From positions 1 through 49,119 of the forward strand of contig JAANBB010000309.1 of NCBI GenBank assembly GCA_014621425.1: 49,119 bases of DNA, in the 5' to 3' direction. The stretch comes from Cylindrodendrum hubeiense (lineage: Eukaryota; Ascomycota; Sordariomycetes; Hypocreales; Nectriaceae). This document shows positions 1 through 11,300 of this stretch, piece by piece. The notes beneath the pieces were generated by a model. It made no database searches. It was given only the letters and a program-made list of their open reading frames with translations, and was not told the origin of the DNA. The first letter of the stretch is position 1. Every line of letters starts with the position of its first letter. A program made the position numbers and the translations under genes.

Positions 1-19
1 TGTAGGCCCCGTCTTCGAG

Positions 20-2812
20 ATGTCCGGCGAGTCGGTCGCCCCCAGGAAGGAGGAGCCCCGGCCAGCGAGGCAGGAGGTGCCGCCCCAGCCCGGCAATGCC
101 AATCCGTGGCCGTTCTACCCAGAGGAACCGAGCGTGAGCTTGGCCAAGCCGCCGGCGCAGGATGCCACCGAGGGCAAGGATGGGATCAAGGACGGGATCA
201 AGAACGAGAACAAGACCGATGCGCCCGCTGCATCGGGGCCTGCGAACGCTCAGCCCTGGCCCTATCATGGTCCGGGCGGCCAAGCACACAATGCCACCGA
301 GCAGCAGCCGGTGAAGGAGAGCACGGGAACATATCAGACCGAGACCCAGGGACCGCCAGCTCAAAAATACCAGCAACACAACGATGCGCCGCCGCAGCCT
401 CCTTACGGGTCGCGCCCGTCCACGTCAGCGGCGACCAGCCCGGACCCGGGAAACCAGCACTTCCTGCCCTACCCCGGGCCGCTGAACGTCGCCCATCGGC
501 CCGCCAAGCCGGCCTCATCCTCGCCTCCGGCTTTCAAGCCGTATGCCCCACCGGCGGCCGCTCAGGACGCCCCGGCGCCCGTGACCAGCCCCTCCCCGGG
601 CATAGGAAGGACGCAGTCGCAGTCGACGACGCACTCGGCGGCCAACTCGGTCTCGTATCAACCATACCGGCCGCACTCACCGGCGGCGGCTGCGGGGGTT
701 GTCGCGGGGGCTGTCGCGGGGGCCGTCGCGGCGGATGCGGGTTCGAATTCCAGCCCGGCTCCCGCTGCGGCTCGGCCGTACTCTATGGTTATGCCATCGC
801 AGCCCTACTATTCTCCCCCTCAGGCGAACCCTCCGACGAATCCTCCACTTGCCGATGCGAATGCGGCTTCCAGACCTCCTACGGCGCCCCCAACGACTGC
901 TCCCACATCTCCTCCCGCGGCTCCTCCCACAGTCGTTCCCGCAACTGGAGCTGGAGCTGGAGCTGGAGTTGGAACTGCCCCTCCGGTTGCTTCTACGACC
1001 AAGCCCACCTCTACTCCTTCAACTGCTCCCGCCTCACCCGCTCCGCAGCACTCGGTTCAAAACGCCATCTCTCCTTTAACCCCAGGCCAACAGCCCACTC
1101 AGCTTATGTCCGGACATCCTCAGCGGCATTCCTCAGTTGCTACATTGCCATCCATATCCTCACCACTATCGCACCCGGCCACGCCTGCCCCCGGCCCAGT
1201 CGTGCCCTTCCCCCAGCCCCAATATGCTGCTCCTGTCACAAACCAGAACTACCCACCGTCGCAAGCTTCTACGCCTCCCGTCACATCCCCGATGGCTCCT
1301 CCACCGAATAATTCCGTCGCCATGCCAGGCGGAACTCCCGCCTATCACTCGGTGCAGTCGATGTACCCTCCGGCCGGGAACCCGGACTACAACATCCCCC
1401 ACCCAACCTATGCGCCGACAACTGCCCCTCCAACGCCAATGACGTCGCCAATGGCTAACAACCACACGGGTCCGGCAGCTCCTCAACAGCAGATGCCACC
1501 ACCGTCGCCGATGCCTCACCACCACACAGGCCCGGCAGCTCCTCAACAGCAGGCGCCGCCATCACAAGCCCAGCCCCAGAACATGCAACCGCTACCACCA
1601 CCTGCAGAGACACCGCAGTCTCCTCCACCTCCCTACTCGCAGACTGTTCCGCAGAGACCGGGATCGCAGCCTCCAGCCGCAGGACAGTATAACACGCCGC
1701 CTCCCCAAGGCTCTGCGCCTCATCCCGGCCAAGCTCCTCCCGGCCAAGCTCCTCCCGGCCAAGCTCCTCCTGGCCAGATGCCTCCTGGCCAGATGTCTCC
1801 TGGTCAGATGCCTCCTGGTCAGATGTCTCCTGGCCAAATCTCTCCACATGGCTACGCTCCTCCACAAGGCTATGCTCCCCAACAAGGCTACGCTCCCCAA
1901 CAAGGCCATATTCCCCCACAAGGCCAGTTTCCCCCACAAGGCCAGTATCTTCCTCCCGGTCAGGCTCCTCCACAGGGCCAGTTCCCTCCTCAAAGCCAAG
2001 TTCCTCAGCCCCAGTATCCAACCCAGCCCACATATACCCATACAGGCATGGCCCCTCCTGGCCAGGTCCCGGGTCAGTCTCCGTATGGTTACGCCGTACC
2101 TCCTCTGCCTCCACGTCCCATGAATTCAAATGAGCAGCATCCTAGTGCATTCGCTCCGTCGCCTGGAGGCTTTGGCTCTCCTGCAGGTTACAATCCAGCC
2201 AACTTCCCGCCTCCGCCCAAGACATATTACAACCCTACCCCACCAGCGCTGCCTGCGAGGCCCGGGGCCGGATCAGGCAAGCTCTTTTCAAGCGCCAACG
2301 CGAAGAAGTGGTTTGATAAGACCAACCAGGTTCTTGAGAGTAAACTGGCGCCGATCTTGCAAGGGCCGATAGATCCCAGATACCGGCCTGGGGCAACGCC
2401 CCAGCAAGGTTATCAGCAGCAAGGCCCTCAACAAGGCGTTCAGCAGCAAGGCGTCCAGCAGCAAGGCGTCCAGCAGCAAGGCGTTCAGCAGCAAGGCCAG
2501 CAGCAACAAGGCCAGCAGCAACAAGGCCAGCAACCACAAGGCCAACAACCACAAGGCTACCAACAACAAGGCTACCAGCAACAAAGCTACCAGCAACAAG
2601 GCTACCAACAGCAAGGCTACCAACAGCAAGGCTTCCAACAGCAAGGCTTCCAACAGCAGAGCCCTCAGATACGGAGCCCTCAAATGCAGAGCCAACCGGG
2701 TTTTCACGCTCCCCATCTAGCGCCCCAATTCCAAGGAGCTCCAGGTACAGGGCCTCCGCCTGGTATGATGCCAGGGTTAGGTCAGGGCCATCCTGGACAG
2801 CAGAGGTGGTGA
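20..2812 (+). CDS. Pro/Gln-rich low-complexity repeat protein, possibly 5'-partial
   Basis: The frame is open from base 2 with no stop before the ATG at 20, so the true start may lie outside the window. From the ATG the product is 930 residues. Nearly all of it is disordered: Pro/Ala/Ser/Thr-rich to about residue 560, then about 8-10 tandem pentapeptides of PPGQA/PPGQM/SPGQM type (from about residue 570), then QGYAP/PPQGQ repeats, and near the end a Gln-rich run built on QQG(V/Q/Y)Q units (about residues 794-880). One segment, about residues 754-783, looks structured: it includes AKKWFDKTNQVLESKLAPIL, a likely amphipathic helix just before the Gln-rich block. I do not recognise the family. 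Such composition occurs in fungal cell-wall, endocytic and RNA-granule proteins, so no function is assigned. Long ORFs in other frames over the same DNA come from the repeat periodicity. Coding is supported by uninterrupted frame through diverged repeat units; single exon as far as seen. Confidence 0.8.
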   Translation: MSGESVAPRKEEPRPARQEVPPQPGNANPWPFYPEEPSVSLAKPPAQDATEGKDGIKDGIKNENKTDAPAASGPANAQPWPYHGPGGQAHNATEQQPVKESTGTYQTETQGPPAQKYQQHNDAPPQPPYGSRPSTSAATSPDPGNQHFLPYPGPLNVAHRPAKPASSSPPAFKPYAPPAAAQDAPAPVTSPSPGIGRTQSQSTTHSAANSVSYQPYRPHSPAAAAGVVAGAVAGAVAADAGSNSSPAPAAARPYSMVMPSQPYYSPPQANPPTNPPLADANAASRPPTAPPTTAPTSPPAAPPTVVPATGAGAGAGVGTAPPVASTTKPTSTPSTAPASPAPQHSVQNAISPLTPGQQPTQLMSGHPQRHSSVATLPSISSPLSHPATPAPGPVVPFPQPQYAAPVTNQNYPPSQASTPPVTSPMAPPPNNSVAMPGGTPAYHSVQSMYPPAGNPDYNIPHPTYAPTTAPPTPMTSPMANNHTGPAAPQQQMPPPSPMPHHHTGPAAPQQQAPPSQAQPQNMQPLPPPAETPQSPPPPYSQTVPQRPGSQPPAAGQYNTPPPQGSAPHPGQAPPGQAPPGQAPPGQMPPGQMSPGQMPPGQMSPGQISPHGYAPPQGYAPQQGYAPQQGHIPPQGQFPPQGQYLPPGQAPPQGQFPPQSQVPQPQYPTQPTYTHTGMAPPGQVPGQSPYGYAVPPLPPRPMNSNEQHPSAFAPSPGGFGSPAGYNPANFPPPPKTYYNPTPPALPARPGAGSGKLFSSANAKKWFDKTNQVLESKLAPILQGPIDPRYRPGATPQQGYQQQGPQQGVQQQGVQQQGVQQQGVQQQGQQQQGQQQQGQQPQGQQPQGYQQQGYQQQSYQQQGYQQQGYQQQGFQQQGFQQQSPQIRSPQMQSQPGFHAPHLAPQFQGAPGTGPPPGMMPGLGQGHPGQQRW
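1722..1850 (+). repeat. In-frame 15-nt tandem repeat encoding PPGQ(A/M)
   Basis: Consecutive 15-base units encode PPGQA, PPGQM and SPGQM. They differ mainly at third codon positions (ccc/cct, ggc/ggt) and at the last residue, which suggests expansion by slippage or unequal exchange followed by selection on the protein. Confidence 0.85.
2396..2670 (+). repeat. In-frame CAGCAAGGC-type repeat encoding a Gln/Gly tract
   Basis: Units of 12-15 bases read QQGVQ, QQGQQ, QQGYQ and QQGFQ. The aromatic positions (Y, F) appear only toward the 3' half. This is the most repetitive part of the window and likely length-variable between strains. Confidence 0.85.
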
Positions 2813-3300
2813 AAGGGCTCTAAGCAAATTGCGCATCTTACGAATCTTGTTTAGCTGTACTACTTGATTTTCAAGGTGTTGAGAGCCTGACACATTCAAT
2901 GGATCAGCTATTACAGAAACCGTTTGCATTATGTCTTTGAATATCGAGAGTAACGAAGGGGAGCGAGCGCATCTGATGGCATCCATAAATACATTTACAG
3001 CGAGTCTATAAAAAAAAAAGACTAAATATAATTTACCGAAACTATGAGTACATGTTGGGCAGTCGGGTATGTGATGTTGGTCTCACCTATCGTTGATACG
3101 GCGTGGGCGAGGAATTGTGAAAGTGGATATTGTAGTTTCAGGAGTTCCTCAATGATAGAGCTCCCACTCCCATTAGCATTTTTGAACTAGGCCCAACTCT
3201 ACATACGTCAACGACCCCGGACCTATCTACTGGCCACCGTGATTGTCTTAAAGTCAGCACTCAAAGATGTGTATGAGCGTTGGTAGGTGTGGCTGCGCCT

Positions 3301-3338
3301 ATGTGGGATGCGGGATGTGGGTGGGATGTGGGATGTGG
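3301..3338. repeat. GGGATGTG-type short tandem repeat
   Basis: Imperfect copies of gggatgtg/gggatgcg run head to tail for about 38 bases in non-coding DNA. Confidence 0.7.
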
Positions 3339-6192
3339 CTTATATATGTGGCTCTTCATGGATGTTGGCAGCGCGATTTGGGTTGCCGGCTCCGGCCACT
3401 AGTTGGCATCCCGAGCCGGCTACATAACGGATGCATCTGTCAGAGATTCGGCGGTTGAGAGACATGGTACGTAGATAAGGTACCTTGTGCTACTCTCCGC
3501 GCATGCGGTACGAGGGAGAAGGGAGGTGGGAGGTGGAAGGGATGATGAGATGCCGATTGCCGCGGGGGCTATTTTCAGTCACAGCAGGCGACGGATGCAG
3601 GCGTTAGCTAGGTACCTAGTGACCGGGGCTAGACGGCTGAAGCAATAAACCTGGTTACACCGGGCCAGTGTCCTGTTGGCTGCTTTCCCAGGCGTCTCAT
3701 TCGCTGTCTGGGCCATGGGCGGGCGGCCTGAATCCGAGCCACCGAAATGCTGGCTCACCTTCAGGCTGGGTGACAGCTTGTGACCTCGTGGATGCAAGGG
3801 AAGCCTGGGATCACAATCCTGCTTTTGCTTTGGCGGGGTGGGACAGAAAAAGGAAAACCATGTCGATGGCGGTGATGGTTGTAGTCGGCGGTCGTAGCGA
3901 GCATCTGTCTTGGGCCATGGTGTTTACGAGGCTGCGTCCGGTTCTCCTTGGAGGTGCGTCCTTCATTTTAAGCACAGCAACATAATATCATTTCTGTCCC
4001 ATCTCACATTAGACGGAGAGACGGGATCGGATGCCACTATGTAATAATAGCCCGCGTGCACTGGCCTGCTTGACGGGGATGCCGTGGCATTGCAGCGCAG
4101 CATGTCACTTGTCGGTCTGCCCCGTATCGGCGTGTCGATCTCCTCTTGCATGGCCGCAATTGTGTCAGGACGAGCTTACATTTTATGCCCGTCGTCGGTA
4201 TCCGCGGCGTTTGAGAATGGAAGGGGTCTGGGCAAGCCTGACCAGGTAACAAAGCCGAGCCATGAGGATGCAATTGTGCATGGTCAAAATCACGGGACGG
4301 AAATGCCTAGGTAGGTAGTTAATAAGAAATCCACTTGTGCATTGAACACTGCGAAATCACACATGCTTGCTTGGGCTTGCAGATGGAATTGGGTTGGCAT
4401 TTGGCATTCTGATGGTGTAGGGATGCCACTCTTTGCCGCCCACAGGACGCCCTTCCCCTCTCATTTACAAAGCTAGGTAAGCTGGGTAAGCTGGGCGAAC
4501 ACGATAGGCAGGTCGCAAATGCCCAAGGGAGAGCGAGCAAAAGGAATTTGGAGACGCGGGCGTGCAGAAGGGGGCTGCTATCGAGGGCTCTGACTCGCTG
4601 CCCGTGTCTGGCCGGACGCAAATCACAATCGCAGGTGACCGACCGACTTGGCTGAGGCCTGGGCGCCTGGATGAGGCAGACGCGGGTTGCGCCCTGAGGA
4701 GCTCCAGCATCCAACAGGGCGCGAAAGGGCCACGGAAGGGGCACGGAAAGGGTACGGAAAGGGCACGATTTATTAGTACGCCCATACCCCCCGTCCCAAG
4801 TCCACAATGTATCGGTACGGCCGGCCTAACTAGTCGGCAGGGCCATCGGCTCCGTGCCAAGACTCGAGTCGATCACGGCTGATGGTGCGCCCTGTTACAG
4901 GCTTGAGACCCATGCTGTAAACGACATCGCCTGACCCGGAGCGCGATTACATGCCATTTCCCGCAAGGGCGTCGCCTGTGTCCAGCCGGTCGGTCAGTCG
5001 GCGGCGGCGGAGGCGAAAGTGGTGAGCATCAAAGCATGCGGCGGCGTAGACGCTCTGGGCAACCCGGGCCCAGTGCTCGACAAAGGGGTGCGGTCCCACC
5101 GGCACGAGATGGAATTGATGGCAGATGGGTTTGCCTTTGTATGGACCATGGCATCTGAATGGACCCTGGGTTGAAAAAAGAAGGGTTCCATTGTTCCAGG
5201 CGGCCGGGCGCCCTAGGCGATTCAGTGGGTGGGTTTTAGGCGGTCTGGTGGCGGTGGGCTGCCGACTCAGGGCACTTAGCTGCGCTGGTAGATGGATGGG
5301 GATCCAGTAGAAGGCCTGGTCTCAGCTCCCCCGCTTGGCCGTAGATGAATACGCGGTTACATGACTTGAGCGTCAGCAAGTGCTGTATATGGGTACCTAC
5401 CTAGCCAGGGAGGCATGTTCTGGCAGAAGAGGATACGGCATTAATAATAATAACTGTTGTTGGGTCGGATTGGAAAAGTCCAAAAAAAGATCAATCCACG
5501 GATTATGCCAACACCGTAGCATGGAATCAGGAGACTTGATGAGGCAGTGAAGAGACGCGAGACGGGATGCCGGATGGGAAACAGACCACTGCAGAGCCAA
5601 GAGACATCGGATACCTCCGCATAATAGGGAAATAGGGCGCTTCACAATCATGCATGCTCACAACCCATCACCCAACCAGCGGGCCCGTCACTCAACAACG
5701 AATTACTTGCTTGCTTTGGCACCAGTCTGTGGGTGTGCGTCGGGGTATTTTTTTCTTCTTTGCCTCTCTTACGCAGTGCCGTGTCCGACGGACTCCACTT
5801 TTGGGCCGCGGAACAAGTCAGTTCCATTTCAAGGTGGCTACGGAGTGGATGGCGACCGGTGAGTGGTGACTCGCGAGGGAGGGAGGCGGATTGGAGGCGA
5901 ATTGCAGGACTGCCCAGTGCGATGGGGTTGCGAGCCGCCGGTGCCAATGGGCGGATTGCATGCCAATCAGTGCCAATTGCCTGGGCGGCAACCCATCCCA
6001 CGTCCGCTATGCACCATCCGCCGTACACCACCCGCCGTGCACCACGCACGCACGCCCTGGCCTGTACAGATGGGATGCAATGCGGGAGGAGGTCGTGGTA
6101 GATGGACTCGGGGTAAGGTATCGGGGTAAGGTATGTATCGGTCGAGTGTCGGTTGCTTTGTGCGCCCCGGCCAGTGCCCAACGACGTGCAGC

Positions 6193-6269
6193 AGCTGGAC
6201 GGGCAGCTGGACGGGTAGCTGGACGGGTCGCCAGGTACCTACCTACCGAGCTGCCAGGGAGCTGCCAGG
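6193..6269. repeat. Tandem repeats: 12-mer x3, then 11-mer x2
   Basis: Three copies of agctggacggg(c/t) at 6193-6228 are followed after a TACC-rich palindromic stretch by two perfect copies of gagctgccagg at 6248-6269. Both units share an AGCTG core. Confidence 0.8.
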
Positions 6270-6766
6270 GAGCCGACAGACAATGCCAGTCAATAAAACG
6301 CAGTCGATAGGATAGGTATTACGGAGCAAAATGCAGTGAAATGGCAGACAAGGACCAACTACCAAGCAAGCCTCCCAGGGTCCCAGGTCCCAGGGCCAAA
6401 GGGGCCGAGGGCCAGGCATAGACCTAGCCCGCAGCAGCCCAGCCCAGCCCGCAGCCCAAAGCGCGCAGCCCAGCCGGAGGAGCCCAGCCCACTGCCCAGC
6501 CCACTGCCTGTCCTCTGCCCACTGCCCCAGCGGCCGTTACTGGTTACGCGCTGCTCGCTGGCCACCCGCCGCACGAGCTGCGACAGGCGAGGGAAAAAAA
6601 ATTGGGCTAAAAGGGTGGGTTTTTCGGTGGGGCAGCCTGGCAGCCAGCTGCGCGACCCCGCCACTGGGCGCGCTCTCAGTGGGTTGCCGGGCAGGATTGG
6701 CAGGATTTTCTGGCCTGGGCTCGTTTTTTTTTCCTCTCACGGGAGGAGGGGGAGGGGCGAGTGAGT

Positions 6767-6789
6767 GGGATTGGGATGGAGGGGTTGGG
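6767..6789 (+). other. Putative G-quadruplex motif
   Basis: Four G-runs (GGG, GGG, GGGG, GGG) are separated by loops of 3, 5 and 2 bases. A further G-rich block with three more runs lies just upstream at 6741-6757. It fits the G3+N1-7 pattern; formation in vivo is inference. Confidence 0.5.
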
Positions 6790-7470
6790 CTTGACGGGCC
6801 TGCGGTGGGCGCAAATGCTCGGCCGTTTTCAGTCTCCCAGAGGGACAGCAGCCCCCGGGGAACCACTGACGGGCGCTGAGGACCACTGTAAACTCGACGC
6901 GCCAACCTCGACGCGGTACCTGCCCGGGTAGTGTGCGGGCTTAATAATTCTGGCACACCCACGCACAAGAAAGGGCACCAACCCTGATTCGCCGCCATGC
7001 CAACCTAGGTGCCCAGGAGATATCTCGGGTAACCTTCCATGCGAAGGTTGGCACCGGTAGCTTTGGCCAGGCCGGGTTGATTCACTGCCCGGCCGTGGAG
7101 ACCGACCCTGCCTTTGGGCCACGCCGAAGCCAAACCGAATCCTGCGTCGCCCTGTGACTCCCCCGTCCGAGAGACTCCCCGTCCGAGAGACTCACCATCC
7201 GCCATGCTGGTCATTCATTCTCTGCAGAGGATGGTTTGCATGGCCGAGGGATTGGTGGATGCCGCTTAATCAGTGAGCTCGCTGGTACAGGCAAGATTCT
7301 CGTCCCCCCGCCCACCAGGGCGATAGTGTGACCGGCCTATGACGGCATGCGTTTGCGCCCAGCAGCGCCCCCCAGTCTCGGCCGCAACGCCCCATTGACC
7401 ATTCGGCATCACGCCCCTCGCCTGCTGACTCGGCATTGCTTCCTCAGCTTTTGGCTTTCGATTCATCTGG

Positions 7471-7502
7471 TGCTGGATGCTGGATGCTGAATGCTGGATG
7501 CT
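7471..7502. repeat. TGCTGGA 7-mer tandem repeat
   Basis: Four 7-base units (tgctgga, one of them tgctgaa) plus a partial tgct copy, in non-coding DNA. Confidence 0.75.
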
Positions 7503-8122
7503 TCTCGCAACCCTGCATGCGTGTTCCGCTGCTTGTTCAGATACTATGTTCCCCGCCGCATTGTGGTGTGGGCCAAAGAGGCAATGCTTTCTAAGCTGTG
7601 GCAGCTCCAGCAAGAGCTCACACGGAAAAAACCTCCTCCACCATGGATTGCCCCGCCACAACCGCAAGCATCCGTGGTCTAGACGGAACGGTACCCGTCC
7701 ACCGCCTTTGCGGCAGGTATCTCCCCTGTTCCCTAGCACCACGATGCTACTCCAGCTGCCCGAGCTGTCAATGTACCCGCCACCCTCCAGCTCAGACATC
7801 TTCCAGCCACGGGTCTGACCATCACTGTCTGCCATTGGACGGCCCAGAGAGCTTCAGCCTGCCATCCGCTAGATCCGTCGCCGGGATCCAATTGGAGGAT
7901 GTTCAATAGACCCAATGGGGAGCAGTAGAGATGAAGGCAAGAAGGGCAGGCAATTAGTAAAGCTGCTGCTTCATCTTCAGGTAGCTGCCCAATCGGGCAT
8001 GTCTGAGGTCGAGCTTGGCTGAAGCGGGGCTGAGCTCTCCCCCGGCGACAGCTTCAAGAACCATCCATCATGATCGATCCATCTCACCACCAATCACTCC
8101 ACTTACATGCCTGGCAGGCATG

Positions 8123-8162
8123 ATACACGGCGATACACGGCGATGCACGACGATGCACGGCG
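8123..8162. repeat. 10-mer tandem repeat, four copies
   Basis: Four 10-base units, atacacggcg twice, then atgcacgacg and atgcacggcg. They lie about 185 bases beyond the Csf1 stop codon. Confidence 0.8.
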
Positions 8163-8346
8163 TAATTGGTAACAGTTCGCAGGCTTGATTGTTTCGTATT
8201 ATTATTTTTTGCCCCGTCGACAACTCTCCAAACTCTCATCTATACATAAAACACATCACTCCGGAATGACAACGCCTCGCTCGCTTACACATCTCTCACC
8301 GAATGACTCACGCCGGCAACTCATCACACCCTCATGACACTTCTCA

Positions 8347-11300
8347 TCATGACGATCCCAAGATTGAGGAATATGCGTCCTCAACCTCGCCCACCAACTC
8401 AAGCAGTGATACAATCACAATCTGGTGAGTCAAGTTAGGCAACCTGTCGCGGTGCAGCCCGATCCACTCCAGCGGTGGCGTCGCCTCTCCCATATCACGC
8501 AGCTGCGGCGTCTCGATGACGGGCGACTCCAGCGCGACGTAGTCGTACTTGGACTGCGGCACATTGACCTCGGCCGTAATTTTCTGCTGTTCGCCTTCCC
8601 GCTGCTCCGCCTCCGTCCCCGGCACTCCCGTAATCTTGACCGCTGTCAGCGGCAGCTCCTTGCCCCAGATCTGTTCCAGGGCCTTCGAGTGGTTGGCAAA
8701 CATGCCACGGATGTAGCTAACTCGTGAGAAGTTCCAGCCCACTTCCACCTTTCCTTCAAATGCACTCTTAAAGATGTAGTCGATCTGGTTGCCCTGTGGT
8801 TTTTGCCACGTCTCCATCACTGCTGATACCTGTGGGACGTTGAGGATCGTTCCGCCGCGGGATCCAGTTGCTCGCTGAACAACGTCCTCCACCGAGATCT
8901 CGCTCAGAGTCTTGGGCGCCTCAACGTTTCTAACGCCCGCAAGTCCAATACGGAGCTGTCCCAGCATCATCTTCAAGATGCTGTGGATACGTCGCTGTTC
9001 CATACTGGCAGCAAACCGAGTGTACGCGTTGAGTGCCTCCACTTTGAAAACCTGATGGTCAGAGAAGGTGCTTGGGAATACGCCCAGGTTCAGTGCCTTG
9101 AGAGTAACCACCACATCCGTGTCCAGAGAGATGGGAGACTTTGAAATCGTATCCTCCTCCCGGAGCTTAGGTGTTGGGACAACCTGCGGCATCGCGGTTC
9201 GAGATGCGGCCGACCTTCGTTTCATGAACTTTTCAATCTCCTTCAGAGAAGTCTCGAAGCTCTCTTTTCTTTCCTGGACCAGCTTCTTGATCGCTTGCCA
9301 CAAAGCAATGCCTTGTGCTGCCGAAGTCGTCGTCCCGAAAACCTGGACAGCTTCTCCGTCAAAGATAGCAACCAGTCGATCTCCACTGCCGTCGCTACTC
9401 TCGCGCACATTGTACATCAAGAACTCGAGGGAGGTAATGTCCGCTACCAGGAAGGCTTGGTAATCGAAGGCTGCCTTGACTCGGAATGCATTGAAACCTA
9501 TCGAGGCCTGGATCAAAGGTGTCTCGTTCAATGCCTCCTCTCGCTTAGGCCACTGGATTGAGGTTCGGAGTCTGAAATCTTGCAAGGCAACAAACCCACT
9601 CAGCCGGCCGGTGCAGTCAACGCCGATCTTGTCGAAACCGAGACAGAGGTTCTGCTCCCAGTCCGATGTCTTCTTTGAGGAAATCCAGAAGTTGTTGATT
9701 GCAAATGCTGACTTTCCAATGGCCTGTCCTAAATCGATGGTAACGTCGAGAGCAGCAATCGATATAGTTGCCGTCCAAGGGAACGCGGCTGTGGCTGCCA
9801 CCTGCTGGTATCGCTGCACCAAGTGACCCTGGGAGGTTTCGGGCTGCAGTTTCGGGACCGGTGCAGAAGACCCTTGACGTAACTCACTGGGATACCAAAT
9901 CTCTCGGAAGAGCAAGAAGTCTTGCGCTTGCTTGGCGTTGATGGCAACGACCATCGGGCTGACGTTGATGATGGCAGATACTCCGCTGGTTCCACTGAAG
10001 TGCTTACTGTTCATGAAAGACAGTGTGATAGAGTCGAGCTCGAAGCTCGCGGTTGATTCTCTTGAGTAGACATGCTGAACGGACGCGTGCAGTTTGGTAA
10101 ACGCTCCGGAGATAGCGAAGAAGTTGCCCTGCTCCACAGAACGCACAGTATTGACTGTGAAGTAGATGTTGTCGAAGCATGTCGTGGCAGCAACGCGAGC
10201 AATCGGTTGGCAACTGAGGGAGAATTCTTGTCGGCAGATGCGCAGCCCCAAATTGAGCTTCAGCCGACCAAGAACGGCGCTTGGGTCTGCGGTAAGGATG
10301 TTATCATCATCTCCAGACTTTTCGGGCTTGGCCTTTGGTGGCTCGGATTGCTCGGATGGCTCGTCTTCCTCGTCGTCCTTGAAAACCTCCTTCACACTTG
10401 ACATCATGTCCATCACGAGCGGAACAACTGATGGATAAAGAATGTTACTGGAGGCATCAACCTTAATCTCACCGTAGAGCGAAGGGTCTTCCTGTCCATT
10501 GTCTCGATACTCGACCTTCCAAGCCAATCCTGGACTGCGGAGGACCGCTCCACTGCCAGAATCATCTGCGTTGAATTGTCCATATTTGCCAGCCAGAGAA
10601 GGTCGTCCATGTCTTGAGTTGGCAGAATCATCCATAGCTCTCTTGCTTGACACGTAAACAACAGCACCAGCGAAATCTGCATCGATAAGCAGATTCTCCA
10701 ACCTCTTGTTGCCAAAGATGCTTCGGTGAGGTTCTTGCTTGGGCGCCTCAGTTGACTTCTTGTCGGGCGCTGAAACCACGGTGTTCCATTGTGTTGATGC
10801 CTGCTGCACATTCTTCATCGAAAGCGAAATCGACTCCGCAAGGTGCGCAGCGGGGACGATGAAGCCTGACGTGAGGCGAAGATCAAGAGACTCTCCTACC
10901 GCCTGGAACGCCATACGGCGGGCGTCTGAGGTCGATACATAGGCGATATTGAAGATTACCTCGGGAAGAAGAGCCGAATGTAGGGATCGAAGGCCCATAT
11001 CCTGGCCAGGTGGTACCATCTGGATCTGGAAGTTCTCAATGGCCAGCCTTGCTGAATGCCGGGTTCGCGTGCCGAACTGGAAGAGTTTCAGAGATATGAC
11101 AAGATCCTCCTTGCGGCTGGATTCATCATCAAGGCTGTCTGCAACGATCCAGCAGACCCGAATGTTTCGAAGCTCAAAATGATATTTCACAGCTGCTAAC
11201 ACCGAGTCGATAAAATCGGCATCATCTGGTAACTCCTCGTCGCCATTGATCGTAATTCTTGGCTTAGACTGCCGCAATTTTCGCAGGTAGTCCAATTCGC

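Larger units (their letters stand above)
2813..8346. other. 5.5 kb intergenic gap between two gene 3' ends
   Basis: No convincing coding frame is visible on either strand. The longest frames (4319-4807 -, 5648-6181 -, 6537-6998 -, 7266-7835 -) have composition typical of chance ORFs, match no family I know, and could not be linked into a spliced gene. The stretch holds short tandem repeats (3301-3338, 6193-6269, 7471-7502, 8123-8162), several TAGGTACC-type palindromes, a CCCAGC-rich block near 6420-6500 and a G-rich stretch at 6741-6789. Both neighbours point their 3' ends here, so it is not an obvious promoter for either. Confidence 0.7.

Noticed and set aside
106..1311. 401-codon plus-strand frame overlapping the Pro/Gln-rich gene
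   Set aside because: It is the second frame of repetitive, GC-rich coding DNA; the frame starting at 20 explains all repeats as regular peptide units.
1455..2129. 224-codon minus-strand frame with repeated GLVGE-like units
   Set aside because: Antisense shadow of the PPGQ/QGYAP repeats; the periodic units lack stops in several frames by composition.
3385..3420. Inverted repeat gccggctc / gagccggc with a 20-base loop
   Set aside because: Eight-base arms are expected by chance in a window of this size, and no gene end lies close enough to suggest a terminator.
5648..6181. 177-codon minus-strand frame in the 5.5 kb gap
   Set aside because: No recognisable domain, low-complexity Arg/Pro/His composition, overlapping open frames on the opposite strand and no plausible splice partners.
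7266..7835. 189-codon minus-strand frame in the gap
   Set aside because: Includes the translated TGCTGGA repeat and no family features; competing frames of similar quality lie on the plus strand.
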